Below, piece by piece: positions 1-12,918 of a stretch of DNA of 64,000 nucleotides. This stretch comes from Apis mellifera (lineage: Eukaryota; Arthropoda; Insecta; Hymenoptera; Apidae), in the NCBI RefSeq assembly GCF_003254395.2, contig NC_037651.1:7942001-8006000 (forward strand), given 5' to 3'. A program made the translations under genes and the position numbers. Under the pieces are notes generated by a model, which ran no database searches, had not been told where the DNA came from, and was given only the letters and a program-made list of their open reading frames with translations. Positions within the stretch are counted from its first letter, which is position 1; each line of letters starts with the position of its first letter.

Positions 1-3000
1 CGATCAAAGGATAAATATTCACGGGTGCGTAATAAAATTTGCTACCAAACTTTTCTCTCCTCAAAACATACGCGTAATTCTAGAATTTGATAATAAAATT
101 AATCGACAACGCTATATCGCGGTATATTAATCGATCCACGAAGGGGGGAAAAAAAAAACAAAACGAATCTTGTCAAAAAATTTTCGTCCCCGCATCTCGT
201 CGAAAACGTTTCACCGGATAGATAATAATCTTCAACCAGCTCGTGACGCAACGTCGAGCATCGCTCAACGCGAACTTTACCAATACGAACTTTCCTCCTC
301 GAAAACAATGCATCCCTTGAAACCTCTGCGGCCACGTATCTCCGACACGTATCCGAAACTCCGGCATAGACGAATTCCATTTCCATAGATATTCGATCAC
401 GAAAAACCGATGCAATAATTTCTTATATTCCAAACTTAAAAAATAAAAAAAAAGAAAAATGAAATTCCATCGCTGCGTAAAACTTTAATCCTTCAATATA
501 ATATAACGTCGTTAAATCGTACGAAACTTCATAACAAATTCATTCACGCATGTTTCCCCACTCTTCTCCGCGATTCCACCCGTTTTATAAATAATTCACA
601 CGATCATCCATCTTCCATAACCATCCAAGATGAACGTGCCGAGTATATATCCCCCTTCTCACGCACGCACACGTGCTTCTGTGCGTTTCAAGCGAGGGCT
701 GGTTTAATCCCCCCGTATGAACACGGTTGCATCGAAACGCAATTGGAAATGCCTTTCGATGTAGCCAGCGCGAGGAGAAAACCCGGCCAATTTCAGGAGC
801 CGCTCTAATTGCGGATGTGTCGGCGCACGCGTACGAATAACTAATCAGCGCAAATGTCACCGGTTGTGTGCACTGGGCCACCCGTGTACACACGGTACCC
901 CTTGCTGTTTCGCCAAAGCGCCCACGTATATCGCGAATACGCCTGCCACGTGCAACTTAACGTCCCTCCCCCTCCCCGCGTGCAACGAGGACACCGTCGA
1001 ATCCGTTCGACCGTGCAAACGCCTCGCCCTCTTGTCCATCCTGCCGCCGCCATCCTGCTTCCGCTCAAACACCGCCGGCTTATTATCCGTTTATGCCGGT
1101 TTAACCGTTCGCCCGGATTGGAGATTCGGAAGGGTGAGGCGAGGTCTCAGAGACGTGGAATTGGAAATGAGAGAGAGAGAGATGTTTCGATGATTTTCAA
1201 GAGAAGAGAATCGAAAAAAGTTTCGATGGATGCAGTGACATGAAACAGTGGTGGAATGGAAATGGCTGTGCATGAAAGAGTGAATGGAAGATTCTTTTTT
1301 ATTCTTCATTTTTTATTAGAAAAACTTGAGAAGATTTCTCTGAGAAGAATTCGAAATGATTTCACGCGCGTATGATTACAGTATAAAATTTTTATATTTT
1401 GATAACCTATGTATCTTTATATATAACGAAAGAAAATTTGTTGAATATTAAGCTCTACAACTTCTTGTCTTTGTAAGATATTTTACGAGGCCAAATGGGC
1501 AAGACGCATCCTCGGTTTGTCGGGGCAAGCGAAATGTTGTTCGACGTCTTTCACGTCTCTCTTATTTCGTCGAGAGCAAACCTTATAATCCTTCTTAACC
1601 CCTGTTAACGTAACGTGCTCTCGCATTCACCTTCTGTTATTCTTATTTCCGCACCTCTTGCTTCATCTCTATCTTCACTTCTTCTCTCCATCGTCAATTT
1701 CTTTACGAAATAAAAGTCGAATTTCGTCATTCGAAAAATTTTGTATTTTCATTAAGCCATCAAACTAAGGTGCATTTCGATCCACGTTCCAATTCGAGAT
1801 AAGAAAATCTATTAAGCTATTATTCTATGCACTTTATAAGATTATACGTAAACAGTTTAGGAATCTATTGTTCGAATTCAAGTTGTGGCTCACCATTCGA
1901 GCGCAAAGGATGTTAATGTACAAGTTTGTCTAAAATATGAGAATTTATGAATTCTTTGGATTCGATGTTCATATATCTCTAATCTTGTCGTTCGTCGTCT
2001 TCTCTTCTTCTCCTCTCCACGCTTTGAAAAATATCTCGATCTTTAACGTCACCACAGTTTCACGCATCCCCGACTCGAGGGAATATTTTTTAAATTCGAC
2101 TTTATTTAAATTCGTCGAGCATCCCTATAATTTCTTGGTAAATTATATAGGAGTTCGTTTATTTAATCGGCAGAAATCAATCGAGAATTCTAATTAAAAA
2201 CTTTTCCCGATAATTATTATTCGTGTATTTTAAAGAAGGAAACATTGGAATCCACGGAATCGATATTTCACGCATTCGTTACTTCATAAAATGGTTTCCG
2301 TGAAAAAAAAAATTGCTCTTGATAGCAAGATCTGTCAGTCAAACCTCTTAAAACGCAGTTCTTTTTTTTTTCCTTTCGAGGAACGGTCGACATTTTTTTT
2401 TTTTTTCAGGGAAGAGATTTCACTGGGTGAAACCAGATAACCCATCGAGCACGAGTATTTTAATTACGCGGACGACACGCAAGATTACGTTTTTCCATTC
2501 CACGTACGTATAAAAAACGTTTCAAAATGTGGTGGATACGTTTTCATCTGCGATCAAATTAAACCGCTTCTTTCGCAAATATATACCATCGATAAACGAG
2601 CGTTTTTGATAAATTTCCCCCGACGAAATCTTGATTGGACGAGAAAAAAGACTCGGTTTTTCGACCGAGGCGTACAAAAATCTTAGAATTGCGATCGATT
2701 ACAATCTCTCGAATCGATCTGAGTGCAACACGATGCATTCCTCCCCATCGAGGGGAAAAGTTGTTGGGTAATTTTCAATCGTTGAAATTGAATTACGGAA
2801 TCCATAGCGTTCAACGCGATTGGATCTCGATTCGAGGGAAATTTGCAAAAGTATGCACAATGAAGATCATTGTGCGAATTTATTATATAAAATAAACAGC
2901 CTCGAGTGCATCCCATTCTCTGTATCGCGAAACGAAGAGAATCTGGAGGAACGATGACGAATCGGAAATTTATGTAACGAAGGCAACATCCGCCATGCGA

Positions 3001-4086
3001 CATCCTGTGCCCGCCCTCCTCCTCTGTTTGACCAGCGCGAAACTTGTTGTTCCTCTTGCGCAATCGATTGATTTCGACGGACTACATTTTCCCTCTTTTC
3101 CAGAAACGAGACGGAGATCATCGTTCCCCTTCGTGGGAACACAAGCCTCGAAATAGGATTCCTTGCTTTATGAATGAACTCAAACACGATTCTTTGGGAT
3201 TTTGATTCAATCCAATTAGCAGGCAAACGTTTGAAATAGCGGGGATACATTTAAATCCAAAGATTAAAACTCTCAAACAAATTATCAATGCAATTTGTCC
3301 TCGCCGACCAATTTTTCCTCCCACCATTTTTGTTTCGTTCTATATCCGTATTTTTACTTTTCACGTATTTCTCGACTAGAAATAATTCGATCTCAACCTC
3401 GACTCATCGATATACACTCAGAAGGCGATGCTCGAATTTATATTTAAATTTATTCGTTCAGGGCGAATTATTGCGGAATAGCCGCCGTTTTACTCAACTT
3501 TATACGTTATATATATAACGGTAATACGATAATACGAATTTTGGGAACAAAGGAAACGCCTTTTTGACCAACCGTTTATTTACGAGGAAAGGTTTCTTTG
3601 TGGGGAGAGAATCGTAGTTCTTTTTTTTTTTGAAGGACGGGGAGAGAAAAAATATGGGTAGCGCGAATGAAATTCCCGCGTGCGAAGTTGGACGATAAAA
3701 GGTGGAAGGAGGAGGGGGAAACGAGAGGGATGCAGCCGAGTTTTGAATAGCGAAACATTTTCGCAGCATCCGACGAGCTCGAAGCCGCAGAAACGCGATA
3801 TTGCCTTTTAGCTGACGATAGGTCTTTCTGGGGGACCGGAAAAGTTTATCACTGATACCGAGGCTATTCTATATTTGGTCTTCTGGAAGCGTTTAACGCG
3901 CGCCATTCTTGACGCGCCGCTCCTTTAAAACTCGGTTATGGGAATGAACGTAATAAATATACACAGATTCTTCCCTCCATACTTTTTTTAAACGATTTTA
4001 AACGATTATCTATTTCTCTCTCTTTCTCTCGAAGGGAAATATTCGAAACGAAAGAGTGTCATGACGACGAAACTTTTGTAATGAGA
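1..4086. other. Non-coding stretch, no supported gene
   Basis: Probably intronic to the minus-strand gene. The part at about 640-1100 is CpG-rich and includes two CACGTG E-boxes (670-675, 947-952) and the dyad CCGTGT-AC-ACACGG (882-895). Long T runs precede 2410. A 16-bp perfect palindrome lies at 3505-3520. Open frames of 60-130 codons in the CpG-rich part lack splice sites or recognisable domains. Confidence 0.6.
3505..3520. repeat. Perfect 16-bp AT-rich palindrome
   Basis: CGTTATATATATAACG reads the same on both strands. It may form a cruciform or simply be a microsatellite flanked by matching ends. No flanking gene gives it a role. Confidence 0.6.
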
Positions 4087-4876
4087 TGATTTTCTTTTTT
4101 TCTAAAATTATCGAATTGAGTGAAAATTAATTTTTTTAAAAAAAAGTGCAGTGGTAATAAAAAAAAAAAATTTAAGAAGCATGCCTTTTGTAGATACATC
4201 GGATAAAAAAGTATGCAATTGATTCATTATAATTAGAAATTGTCTCGTTCCAACTTAGAAACGGAATTATTCCGTTTCGAAAAAGGATGATGAATACTTT
4301 TTTCCCTCCCATCTTGTATATACATTCGGAGCGAATGTAACTTAAGAGGATTTTCTTTTTTCTTTTTCTAAAATTATCGAATTGAGTGAAAATTAATTTT
4401 TTAACGAGTAATAAAAAAATGCAATGGTAATAAAAAGAGGAAAAATTTTAAGAAGTATGCCTTTTGTAGATACATCGGATAAAAAAGTATGCAATTGATT
4501 CATTATAATTAAAAATTCGTTCCAACTTAGAAACGGGATTATTCCGTTTCGAAAAAAATGACACCGAATACCTTTTTCCCTCCCACCTTGTATATACATT
4601 TGGAGCGAATGTAACTTAAGAGGATTTTCTTTTTTCTTTTTCTAAAATTATCGAATTGAGTAAAAATTAATTTTTTAAAAAAAAAAGTACAGTGGCAATA
4701 AAAAGAGGAAAAATTTTAAGAAGCATGCCTTTTGTAGATATATCAGATAAAAAAAGTATGCAATTGATTCATTATAATTAGAAATCGACTCGTTCCAACT
4801 TAGAAACGGGATTATTCCGTTTCGACACTGAATACTTTTTTCCCTCCCACCTTGTATATACATTCGGAGCGAATAA
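4087..4876. repeat. Three-copy tandem array, unit about 272 bp, each with an internal hairpin
   Basis: Units start with GATTTTC near 4087, 4349 and 4623. The shared order is: pyrimidine start, TAAAATTATCGAATTGAGT, a (T)n/(A)n core, ATGCCTTTTGTAGATA, GTATGCAATTGATTCATTAT, then an inverted repeat and CCCTCCCA-CTTGTATATACATT. The inverted repeat (GAAACGGAA-TTA-TTCCGTTTC) sits at 4258, 4530 and 4803, giving spacings of 272 and 273 bp. Copies 2 and 3 share a G change in the left arm. Short matching minus-strand open frames at 4393-4599 and 4675-4863 are translations of the repeat, not genes. Confidence 0.9.
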
Positions 4877-5430
4877 ATTGGAAGACCGAGTCTAAAGACA
4901 CTTGAGAGAAAGGCGACAAATTATTCGGCAAACTCTCTCTCTCTCTCTCTCTATGTATTCCCAGGCAGTCCCGCTCAACTATAAACGATTCTCAATCCAG
5001 CCATAACGCACGTTCCTATTTCCCGCTGCAAATACGCTTCATTCGTCCCACATAAACCAAAAGCAAAAAGCAAAAGTCATTCCGTGCTCAGTTTTTATTT
5101 CACTTCTTCCCTGATTTCTTTTTTTCCCGCTCCCCATTTAAATTTCAAATTTTCGACACGTGGTTGAAAAAGAAACAAAAGAGAGAGGTAGAAAGAGAGA
5201 GAGAGAGGAATTTAACAACTTTGGAAGGGCGGATGAATTTTCTTCTCTCGAATTATTTGCACGGATGGATGGATCGAATATCGAAAACGAAGAATGCCGC
5301 GGGAAACAATCGAATTCTCGAGACAATGGTGAACGAGGGGAGGGGAAGAAATGTGTGTCACGGTTATTGGGTCGTTTCGGAACGCAGGGATAAAACCACG
5401 ACAAAGACGACAAAGCTTTCGTTCCACTCC

Positions 5431-5436
5431 AAGAAA

Positions 5437-5470
<34 letters not shown>
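5431..5470. repeat. (GAA)n purine microsatellite
   Basis: An almost pure run of AAG/GAA triplets inside a longer purine-rich block. It generates Lys/Glu-rich and Ser/Leu/Phe-rich open frames on the two strands that should not be read as proteins. Confidence 0.85.
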
Positions 5471-7807
5471 ATCGAAGGGACCAAGAAGAAAAGCAAATAA
5501 AGTAGATTCCACCATTCTTCGTTCCATTCTCCCATGGAGTATTGTCAATAATACCAGCCACGCTGGATATTGATAATACAGGTTTCGCTATGCGCGTCAA
5601 AATTGTTTAATCGTAAAAGTCGCGTTCGAAGCGTTTTACGATATTGACAGAAATATCTCCAATTCTTAAACACTTTGAAATCTTTTCCTCCGGAATATAT
5701 ATTCCTCCTCGTGTATCGTCGTGTTTCCACGCCTCTCTAACTTTTGCAAACTTTTATCCTTCGCTCTTCCGCAAACGCGTGCTATCTCCATTTAACAGAA
5801 ATCCCCCAGACGAGCCTTTCCTTCTACCATTCCGCAATTTCCTTTCTCAACCGCTAATCTCCATCGTCGATTACTTCGTTCCTTCTCTTTTATTCCATCA
5901 TTTTATAAATTCTTACGAATCTTTACGCATTCTTCATTGTCCTCTCCATCAATCCTCAACAAGGATCGGTCGAATTCGAGTTTTTTCGCGATAGGGGAAG
6001 GAAGGTATTCGAGTGACGGATTATTTCCCCGCCACTCGAAATGGACGACAGCGTCTCCGTGACGACAGAAAGCGGAAGGAACGAGAATTGGAACGATTTT
6101 GGAGAAAGTGGGCACCGGTGTTGACCACCGGCCCGACCACGGAATGGACGCAAATCCAAGGCCCGATAATTGGGCAAAGGCCGAAGAGAAAAATCTGGGG
6201 AGAGAGATCGAATGAAATCGAATTCGTATCGAGTTCGATCCGAAGAACTCGCGGTTCCTGTTTTCTTTCCTCGAATGTCATCCCGAGACTTGTTAAAAAT
6301 TTATTTAACATTCGTTTCAGAGTTTCATTTTCATTCAAATTTAACGAGACAATTCCTTGGAAACGGAAACGATGAATCGATCCCTCCTCCAAATCTTCCA
6401 TCATCCGTTTTTCGAATTCGTTCTCGAATTTGATTATCCGAATTCTTGGAACGGCGCAAGATCGCGGGACAAATTCGATTTCGAGAGAATTTATAGACAA
6501 AAGCAATATGAGAAGGAGAAGATCGGAGAGAAGAACGAGAGCAAGAGTTATCCTAAAGAGGAAAAACGGGAAATCGATCGTTTCGGATTAATTACGATGC
6601 AAATTGATTCCCCGCCACTTTTTTCCCCCAAATTGATTTCCCCTTAATTAAACCCCCCTCCAATTAGGATTATCTCTTCGTTAGCAAGCGCTACGCATCG
6701 AGATATGTCTCTCTCTCTCTTTCTCTCTCCTACTCGAAAATCCTCTTCTCCGGACGGAAAAAGGAGAAAGAAAAGAAGAAGAAGAAGAAGGAATAGTGAA
6801 TGGAAAGCGGAGAAATGCAGGTTTCCGCACGAGGGCTGGTCGAATAATCGATTCGAGGCGGAGAGGATCGATTCGATGGCTTTTCCCATCCGTGACCGGA
6901 TGTAACCGGTGGAAGAAGGCAAGGGGAGGAAGAGGGAAAAGGGGAGAGAGACTCGTTTCGGGAAGAATAAGAGGGAAAGGGAAACCGGAGGGAGGGGGGA
7001 TTCGGTGTTCCGCTCTGGAAAACAAAGATGCATTACTCCCGAGGGAAAGCCATTTTCTCGCCTCGACCCCGCTTGTTTACCTCGCCTCATTTATAATTTC
7101 CACCGCGCGCCTGCTACCCTCCTCCCCCTCCCCCTTGTTTACGATTGTCCCGACCAATTCGTCGGCCGAATCGCCGCGTTTCCAAACTCTTCCTCCCTCT
7201 TCTCCTTCCAAAATTTCCAGCCTCGACTTCGTCCTTTCGAGGAGGATCTCGATTGAAGAAGAAAGATGAATAAACTCTCGTACGTGCCACGATGATATAG
7301 TACAAAATGGAGGAGGAAGATTTCGAATTTCCAACGAAGCCTCCCTTCTTCGAATTTCGTTCCACGGAAAATTCCTTCTTTTTCATAAAATCTCTCTCTC
7401 TCTCTGTGTTAATTGAACGATTACGGAGCGAAGGGAGGGGAGAGGGGGAGGTTAAAAGGAGAGGTTCAAAGGGCGACGGTACTCAAAGGAGGAAAAGATA
7501 GTTGGAAAGGATATGGCGGAAATGAAAGAGGGCGGACGGCTAATAAAATCGGATGGATCGATCGTTCCAAGGATCTCCCTTTCTCTCCCTCTCCCTTATT
7601 CGTCCAAGTTGGCCGTGGTCGCAGGGACGAGTGGAGAGCGTGTGGCAACAGCCGCGTGAAAATCAGCGAACAAGCGAGATCCGGCCCGGAAGTGTGGGAC
7701 GCGAGGAATGGATCCGTTCCAGTTTCGAGAATGGTTCGCGATTTTAGCCGTGACAAAGCGGGCAAATCCGTTCGTTAGCAGGGGCAATTACTCGGCGCGG
7801 GGCAAGA

Positions 7808-7834
7808 GGAGGAGGAGGAGGAGGAGGAGGAGGG
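7808..7834. repeat. (GGA)n microsatellite
   Basis: Eight consecutive GGA triplets in a GC-rich patch. No coding context is supported. Confidence 0.8.
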
Positions 7835-9726
7835 AAACGAGCTAAGCGACAACCGAGAAGGCGAGAGACAAACGTCTTCGAGCAACGAAGAAGCCCGCAT
7901 ATCTCCTCTTGCTTACGGATGATGCTTCTCGCTCCCCAACTTCGACCCGGATCACTCCGTTTTCCAACATCGACTCCACTTTTCGCCGCCCCACTTTCCA
8001 CCGGTGGATATTGGACGGAGGGTTGATTAATACGTTTCGAAAATCACGTGACAAGATCACTATCGTTCCCCGCGAACGATAATTCTTAATCGTTTAAACG
8101 ATTCTTCCGTCTCCAATTTCAAGAATCAATTTACTATTACCTTTTTACACGTTTAATCGCGTTTCGACCGATCAAAATTAGACCGCCAGTTAATTCAGAG
8201 TAATCGATCCTGTAACTCGATTTGATTATTATTTAATTAATTAACTCTCGTTTTATCGTTTCAAATTTTCGGAAAGAGATCTGAGAAACGCGACGAACGA
8301 GTAGATTCCATCGAAACTCGTCCCGCAATATTTCGAATGGTGGTCCGGCGACCAAAAACGGGGGGCGAGAGGAGCGGCGTTCGAAAAATCAATCTCTCAA
8401 AAAACGAACGAGGATGGGATCGCGGTGGTCGGTCTAATATCTCGCGGCCGGTTACAGAGTACACCGACGAAAACCAGGTGTTGGGGGAGACGGGTTTCCC
8501 GCGAGTCCCCCGACGACAAGTGTTCCAATCTCTCCAACCTTTGTTTCGATTCTCGGCGGGGTAACCGCGTTGAAAATCACGATTTTCCCCCGTTCGATTA
8601 ATTTTCGCCCTTCCGAGATTTTTTTTTAAAATCGTTCCACCAAGGAAATATCTCGCGTGCGTTTCTTCTTTCGTGGAAAATACGTGGAGATTAGATGAGG
8701 AGGAAAGATCCATTAGTAGATTGTTGACGGGTTAAACGATTAATTAGTTGAAATTTCTAAGTCTTACTTTAGATAATAATCTTATTTAAAATGCTAGATT
8801 GAGCTATTATCGAATTTTTCTTTGGCGATCGATTCAATTGGATAAATTAGTCTTAACTTGAACGATTAAAATTTTGCTCCCTTGAATCGGATGTTGCAAC
8901 GATTTTATCTCGATAAGAGAGAAATTTTTTGGTTCGAAAAATATGGTATCGCTGTTTCTAATTAAAGATCGGTAACCGTTGAACAGACATTAATGAAATT
9001 AACAACGATCCTCCAGGATGGTTTATTCTCCGAATTGAATGAATAATGAGAAAATTATCCGATGATTCGATCATTTCGTGATTAGATCTTCCGATTAAAT
9101 ATTCGTGGATAATTTAAGAATTTTGGATAAATAATCATAAATGGATTTAGGAATAGAAATTCTATGCTTAGCGAAAAGAAATATAAAAATTTCAAAGTTT
9201 CCAATCTAAATTCCAACTCTTGAAACAAAGCGAACCAATGAAATTTTCTCGTTTACTTCGCATCGACTTCGAAGCAGTTGAAATTTCGAATTTTGATTCG
9301 AGTCTCGCTACGTTCCTGCCATATCCCGACTCTTTTCGTCCCGGTTTTCTACTACTAGTCGAAACGAGTAAACAGTTTCTCGAACACCGTTCGATATTTT
9401 CATCTCTTCTCCGAGTGTCCGTCTAAAAATCCCTTCCCCTCCCTCGATTTCCTCGTCGTCCTTTCTTCCTTCCATCGTGTCCACGATTCTTCTGGGAAAC
9501 GAACGATACGGGGCAGAAAGTGAGTTTCGAAAGCAGTAAATTTCCGGGTGTAACCGTCAACTCGGTGTAAATAACGCAGGAGCGAGAGTTTTTGGACGCG
9601 CGGATCGGATCGATTCGAGATCCGCGTATGGCATTTCCGGCCGATATCGATATCCCATCCAAGTCGTCTGATACTGATCACGCGGCGAACCGATCTACGT
9701 TCATTTAGAATATCGTTGTATACAAA

Positions 9727-9779
9727 TGACTCAGAAGAAGAAGTGACTCAAGAGTCTTTTATCTCTAAACGTTGAGTCA
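9727..9779. promoter_or_regulatory. Cluster of three perfect AP-1-type sites
   Basis: TGACTCA occurs at 9727-9733 and 9744-9750, and its complement TGAGTCA at 9773-9779: three perfect 7-mers in 53 bp. TGA(C/G)TCA is the known binding site of Jun/Fos (Jra/Kay) bZIP dimers and overlaps Maf/CncC-type sites. Three copies so close are unlikely by chance in a non-coding region, so a bZIP-responsive enhancer in the first-15-kb intron is a reasonable inference. Confidence 0.45.
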
Positions 9780-9923
9780 TTCGAGCACAGTCACGCGAGC
9801 AAAATTAAATTCGAAAATTAAACTTATCGCGCGGGATAATGCGGGTAAAATTATTCGAAGCGGATTCGAACGATATATCTCTCTCGACTTTGAAATTTAG
9901 AAAAATAGAAATCGACGATCTTC

Positions 9924-9942
9924 TTTTTTTTTTTTTTTTTTT
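9924..9942. repeat. T19 homopolymer
   Basis: A run of 19 T. No A-rich element body precedes it on the minus strand that would identify a retroposon. Confidence 0.9.
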
Positions 9943-10440
9943 GAACAACACCCACATTCCACACCCCAACCTAGTTTTTTTTACAGCCATTGTCACAACA
10001 CAATTTTATCTGATTTTATCACGCTCCGACACGAACCGCTTGTTGTAACCAACGTTATAAATAATATTCCACGTTCCATTTACTAATTAAACCACCCATC
10101 CTTCCTTTTCTTTTTTTCAATCTATCGTCGTTGAAATAAAATTCCTTCCCTCAAATATTTTATAATAACCAAACTTTCACCATTAATTATCCCATCCTCC
10201 TCCTCCTCCTTTCTCTTCCTAAGACTTGAGAATCGTCTTCCCGAAAGACCGGAAGCGATAACGAGGACATGGAGGGACCGGTAATTGCACGCCATCCGCG
10301 TGCACCATCCACGAATGGAGCCGCGCAAACATCTGTCATGTACCTTGCGCGTACAACGGGAATAACAAACGTCCCTCCCTCTCTCTCTCTCTCTCGTACG
10401 AAATTCGTTCGTTCGATCTCGCATGCGGTCGTCGATTACC

Positions 10441-10460
10441 TCGATCGATCGATCGATCGA
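10441..10460. repeat. (TCGA)5 tetranucleotide repeat
   Basis: Five exact TCGA units; self-complementary, so it is also a 20-bp palindrome. Confidence 0.9.
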
Positions 10461-11249
10461 TTCTCCGCGTTCACGAAAGCAATTCTTACGCCGGCCCAAC
10501 ACAAGCGTATTATCGATGCATTTGTACACACACGCGCGCGTATAATGGAGCAGCGATCATGTGCACGATTGTGAACACGCGTAATGAGGCGTCGTTGTTG
10601 GGCGTATTGTCGTTGTTGCGTTTTCGATGGAATTTTTGGAGAAGGAGAGGGATTCGCGGTGACTCGAGGAGCGTGCCGCCGAGGAGGTCCAGGCGGAGGA
10701 AGGGATGACAAAGATGGGGAAGGCAAGCGGGGAAGGCGGATGTTTGCTCGGAAATAATTCATCGTCCGTAACTCGGTCGAGTAGCCAGACGTGAATTCAG
10801 GTGACAGGAAGTAACCTCCTGTATGCCCCTCCCCCTACTCCATTTTCTGGTGATTCACGTCGGTGATAATTTTCCCCGGAATGGTGCCTCTCCTCGAGTG
10901 GAATTCTCGAGTGGAATTTTAGCGGGAGAGGGAGGGAGCGCCGAGTTTTTAAAAAACAGCAGGAAATTAGTCGATAATGGGGAATCGAAGGAGGATTTAC
11001 GAGGAGAAATTATTCAAGGATTTTTTTTCGAATCGATATATGGGTCTGTTCGTATTTCATCCGACCAGGTGGAAAAGTAAGTGATCCATTAGAAAGTATA
11101 AAGAACGGAATCCAAGTATTTCATTTCGTTCGAAACCAGTTATTACAACTCCTCTTTCATCGAATATCAATCGATCCGATCTCGATCTCGGTATCCGGTG
11201 TTCTCGAAACCGCGTCGAGGAGAGATTTTGCAACGTGGCTCAGTAGCGG

Positions 11250-11292
11250 CAGGTATGTTGAGCGGCCAATACCTGTCACAGGGAAACAGGTG
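11250..11292. promoter_or_regulatory. CAGGT motif trio with a dyad
   Basis: CAGGTAT (11250-11256) and its complement ATACCTG (11269-11275) form a 7-bp inverted repeat 12 bp apart, followed by CAGGTG (11287-11292). CAGGTA-type sites are bound by Zelda-like factors and CAGGTG by bHLH/Snail-like factors in insects. The cluster suggests an enhancer fragment, but the first copy is also a good splice donor, so a transcript edge is possible. Confidence 0.25.
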
Positions 11293-11581
11293 AAACGTCG
11301 AGGAGGAACGTGTCCTCGTGGATACGCCCTTCGATCGAAATAAGCACCTCGAAACTTGCCCTTATTCGAGGAGTTTCGAGGAGGAAGGGATTCCTTCTCC
11401 TCCTCTTGTCCTCTTTGAGAACGAAGTATCGTCTCGTGTTTGTCGAGCGTTGCATATCCGTTGCACGAGCTTGTATCAAGCTTGGCCCGCCGTGTGTATA
11501 CGCGCGCACACGTAGCTTTACAGTTATTGAGAACCCGTACCGAGACATTAGGGCATTGTCGACGCGGAACAATGCTTTATT

Positions 11582-11598
11582 CCCTAGACTCTCTAGGG
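11582..11598. repeat. Perfect inverted repeat CCCTAGA-CTC-TCTAGGG
   Basis: Seven-base arms with a three-base loop. The CCCTAG end recalls some DNA-transposon termini, but no second end, target duplication or transposase is visible nearby. Confidence 0.5.
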
Positions 11599-11984
11599 GT
11601 CACTAGAGTTGGCTGCTGGTTTAGATAGGTAGGCAAGGACGTGGAAGCTCGCATCGTGGAAATGGCGTTCCTTGTTTCCAGATGCACGGTAATACACAAC
11701 AACAAGGGACAAAGAGCATGTACGGGCACTACTTTTCCTTCCAGATCGATTCCAGACCGGGGGGAAACGCGATGAAAAATGCAGTCTTAGCCGTGTGGCG
11801 ATGCACCCTTCTCGCCGGTCGCTGCTTTCTTTCTTTCTTTTCTTTCTTTTATGGCCACCAGATAGGAGTACAGTTTCTTTTTTTCTTTTACGAGTTTCAT
11901 TTCGAAATATAAAGAGAAATTTTCTATTTTATTCATCGATTATCGATATTAAAACCAATTTTCTTATTCATTTTCTTATTTCAG

Positions 11985-12091
11985 GATATCTTCCCGTTTC
12001 GGAGAACACGTTGCGCGAACGATCTCGGTCGGTCGAAAAGCGTAGAATTTTACATGGAATTTTATATGGAATGGATTTCCATCCGAGTCTG
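11985..12091 (+). other. Candidate plus-strand internal exon
   Basis: Seen: a pyrimidine-rich tract ending TTATTTCAG (11976-11984) precedes 107 nt that are open in one frame (reading begins YLPVSENTLRERSRSVEK) and end at CTG|GTAACA. The composition is richer in GC than its left flank. The acceptor is good, the donor is weak, and no partner exon is identified. It would be a gene nested antisense in the intron of the minus-strand gene. Alternatively it is a chance frame. Confidence 0.22.
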
Positions 12092-12918
12092 GTAACAAAC
12101 GAAAAACCATGGAATTGAATTTACGGCCAATGAGGAAAATCTGGAAGAGTTCCAACTACTGTGCACGCTGTGTACGAAAATTGGGAGGAGAGGGAGAAAA
12201 CGATCGGCCATTTGGCAAATTAGCGGGCGAAAACGAATCGTCGATTGGCTACGCGTTGCATTGTTCGTGACAATTAGTCGCTCTTCTCGCCGGGGAGGGA
12301 CGAATTAGGCTCCGATGAAAAGGAACATCGAGAGGGAAGAAACGAAAGAGAAAAGAGAAGGGAGAAAAAAAAGGAAGAACAAAAGAGAAAATTCACGCGC
12401 TCGTAAACGCTCGTGTTTCGATCTGAGAACAAAGAGGGAGAAGAAAAAAAGGGGAACAAGAGCAACGTTCAATCGATAGATGTGATCTCCAAAAAATTAT
12501 TATTTAATTATCGATTCCATTCTAATCGTCTCCCTTAAGAAATTCCATTGAACCTGTCACGATTCCACGTTATACGATTATAACAATTTTTTTATTTCGG
12601 ATATTAATTTTAAACGAACGAAAGATCGTGAAATCGATCGAGAAGAATTTTCACGATTCGCGTCCAACGGATTTTCGAAAAAAAAAACTCGTTAATGGGG
12701 AACGCATCCCAGACACGTACGTACACAGAGAATCGCGAATCACGCGGATTCCTTCTATCATCGGTATAATTACATTTGCCATTGGACAACCTGCTTGCAC
12801 GGGGGGACGACACGTGGCCTCGATGTACGTGTATCGATGCACACGCTCGCGTAGCGTGTAAGTGGATTCTAACGCGATATAGCAACGTGACTGACTATTT
12901 GCTTGTCGGACAATAAAA
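12092..12918. other. Non-coding stretch
   Basis: Purine-rich around 12.3-12.45 kb and AT-rich around 12.48-12.62 kb. No supported gene. Confidence 0.55.

Larger units (their letters stand above)
4877..9726. other. Non-coding stretch with purine/pyrimidine-rich patches
   Basis: Contains a (CT)n tract near 4931-4952, a (GAA)n tract at 5431-5470, GAA and GGA runs near 6766-6792 and 7808-7834, and several pyrimidine-skewed patches (5.1-5.5, 6.6-7.8 kb). Many 60-160-codon open frames come from this skew on both strands; none has a domain, conserved composition or a paired set of splice sites. The palindrome GATATCGATATC lies near 9642. Confidence 0.6.
9780..11984. other. Non-coding stretch with regulatory-looking motifs
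   Basis: Holds a 19-base T run (9924-9942), a TCGA tetranucleotide run (10441-10460), a CpG-richer patch at about 10.25-10.75 kb, the CAGGT cluster (11250-11292) and an inverted repeat (11582-11598). A plus-strand open frame without ATG (about 11100-11295) ends near a good donor-like CAG|GTATGT at 11253, but has no clear acceptor. Another frame begins with an acceptor-like TTTCCAG|ATG at 11682. Neither is supported enough to call. Confidence 0.5.

Noticed and set aside
2395..2470. Acceptor-like T-run plus CAG at 2409
   Set aside because: No matching donor and no open frame of useful length follows.
4087..4876. Possible CRISPR-like array because of regularly spaced hairpins
   Set aside because: Units are whole 272-bp duplications without unique spacers, and the window is animal nuclear DNA.
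6021..6506. 161-codon minus-strand frame
   Set aside because: Starts at TTG, overlapped by several other frames in low-stop purine-rich DNA, no domain or splice support.
9955..9985. CCAACCTA resembling a mariner terminal repeat
   Set aside because: Only eight bases match, no second terminal repeat and no transposase frame nearby.
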